Assembly (NCBI GenBank): GCA_902800345.1
Contig: CADCDO010000048.1
Coordinates: 1 to 32,528, forward strand
Length of the DNA stretch: 32,528 nt
From: Fibrobacter succinogenes
GTDB lineage: Bacteria; Fibrobacterota; Fibrobacteria; Fibrobacterales; Fibrobacteraceae
Reading direction: 5' to 3'
Shown piece by piece: positions 32,055 through 32,528 of this stretch. Positions within the stretch are counted from its first letter, which is position 1. Each line of letters starts with the position of its first letter. The notes below the pieces were generated by a model. The model worked only from the letters and a program-made list of their open reading frames with translations, was not told the DNA's origin and did not search any database. Made by a program: the position numbers and the translations under genes.

Positions 32055-32528
32055 ATGCTTTTCAATTTCGACATGATCCAGGGCGTCTATGCCCGCATTC
32101 CTGCCCGCGTTGAAGCTGCCCGCAAGCAGCTGGGCCGTCCGCTCACCCTCGCCGAAAAGATTATCTACAGCCACCTGATCGATGGCACCGAGAACAGGAC
32201 CTATGAACGCGGCAAGGATTTTGCCGAATTCCATCCCGACCGCGTGGCCATGCAGGACGCTACCGCCCAGATGGCCCTTTTGCAGTTCACCACCGCCGGT
32301 AAGGCCCGCGTGGCAGTGCCGAGCTCCGTGCACTGCGACCACCTGATTATCGCTCGCGAAGGTGTCGAAAAGGACCTTCCGCGCGCCAAGGAAGAAAGCA
32401 AGGAAGTTTACGATTTCCTCCAGTCCGTGTCTGCCAAGTACGGCATTGACTGCTGGCTCCCGGGTGCAGGCATCATCCACCAGGTGGTGCTCGAAAACTA
32501 CGCCTTCCCGGGCGGAATGATGATCGGT
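32055..32528 (+). CDS. acn: Aconitate hydratase, 5' part
   Basis: The first 158 codons of an aconitase, the TCA-cycle enzyme that isomerises citrate and isocitrate on a 4Fe-4S cluster. [13 protein letters not shown], followed by [20 protein letters not shown] and [15 protein letters not shown], is typical of the mitochondrial-like aconitase branch. The cluster cysteines lie beyond the window edge. The ATG at 32055 follows AAGAGGTAACT. Codon use is like that of metK and trpB. Confidence 0.92.
   Translation, partial: MLFNFDMIQGVYARIPARVEAARKQLGRPLTLAEKIIYSHLIDGTENRTYERGKDFAEFHPDRVAMQDATAQMALLQFTTAGKARVAVPSSVHCDHLIIAREGVEKDLPRAKEESKEVYDFLQSVSAKYGIDCWLPGAGIIHQVVLENYAFPGGMMIG

Overview
The window reads as a chromosomal segment of a Fibrobacter-type bacterium (phylum Fibrobacterota). 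The main evidence is a lipoprotein ending in the Fibrobacter succinogenes major paralogous (FISUMP) domain. Supporting signs are many secreted or envelope proteins, some with C-terminal beta domains like type IX secretion sorting domains, and promoters whose -10 box is TATATT. No phage, plasmid, IS transposase, CRISPR or rRNA was seen.

Layout. 1-1.1 kb: the 3' end of a TrpB-like gene, then a short cassette (50-aa ORF plus GNAT acetyltransferase) bracketed by two near-identical terminators. 1.1-5.6 kb: a 720-aa secreted protein of unknown function (minus), a 126-bp element with perfect 16-bp inverted ends, then divergent acyltransferase genes (hexapeptide type, and FemAB/BioF2-like). 5.6-11.5 kb: two tandem paralogous secreted HExxH + beta-helix proteins and a pilin-like membrane protein (all minus). 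11.5-16.5 kb: a three-domain LplT-PlsC-acyl-ACP synthetase fusion (aas) with a Xaa-Pro aminopeptidase upstream (minus). 16.5-20.2 kb: lipoprotein - phoH - 7TM-HD phosphohydrolase (pgpH) operon (plus). 20.2-21.4 kb: intergenic repeats, tRNA-Asp, a 36-aa peptide gene, a 63-aa membrane protein gene that runs straight into tRNA-Val, and a second identical tRNA-Asp. 21.5-26.4 kb: envelope genes on the minus strand (M23 peptidase, lamin-tail protein, two barrel-like proteins) and a Nif3-family protein. 26.6-30.4 kb: metK, then a trpBA operon. 30.7 kb to the end: the FISUMP lipoprotein and the start of aconitase.

The strongest regulatory observation is a complete trp attenuator before trpBA: an 18-codon leader peptide with three tandem Trp codons, mutually exclusive antiterminator and terminator hairpins, and a U-tract. 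Its promoter would start transcription at or very near the leader ATG, so the leader peptide may be translated without a leader. trpB itself carries an N-terminal extension of about 26 residues, part of which is encoded by a dispersed intergenic repeat also present near 11.55 kb. The trpB-trpA gap is a tract of CTAACCA-like heptamers running up to the trpA start.

Other regulatory candidates are two 15-bp direct repeats 21 bp apart before the M23 gene, a TATTAGC-N7-GCTAATA palindrome on the nif3 promoter, and a palindrome over the metK promoter. All functional statements are made by eye from protein motifs; no database search was possible.
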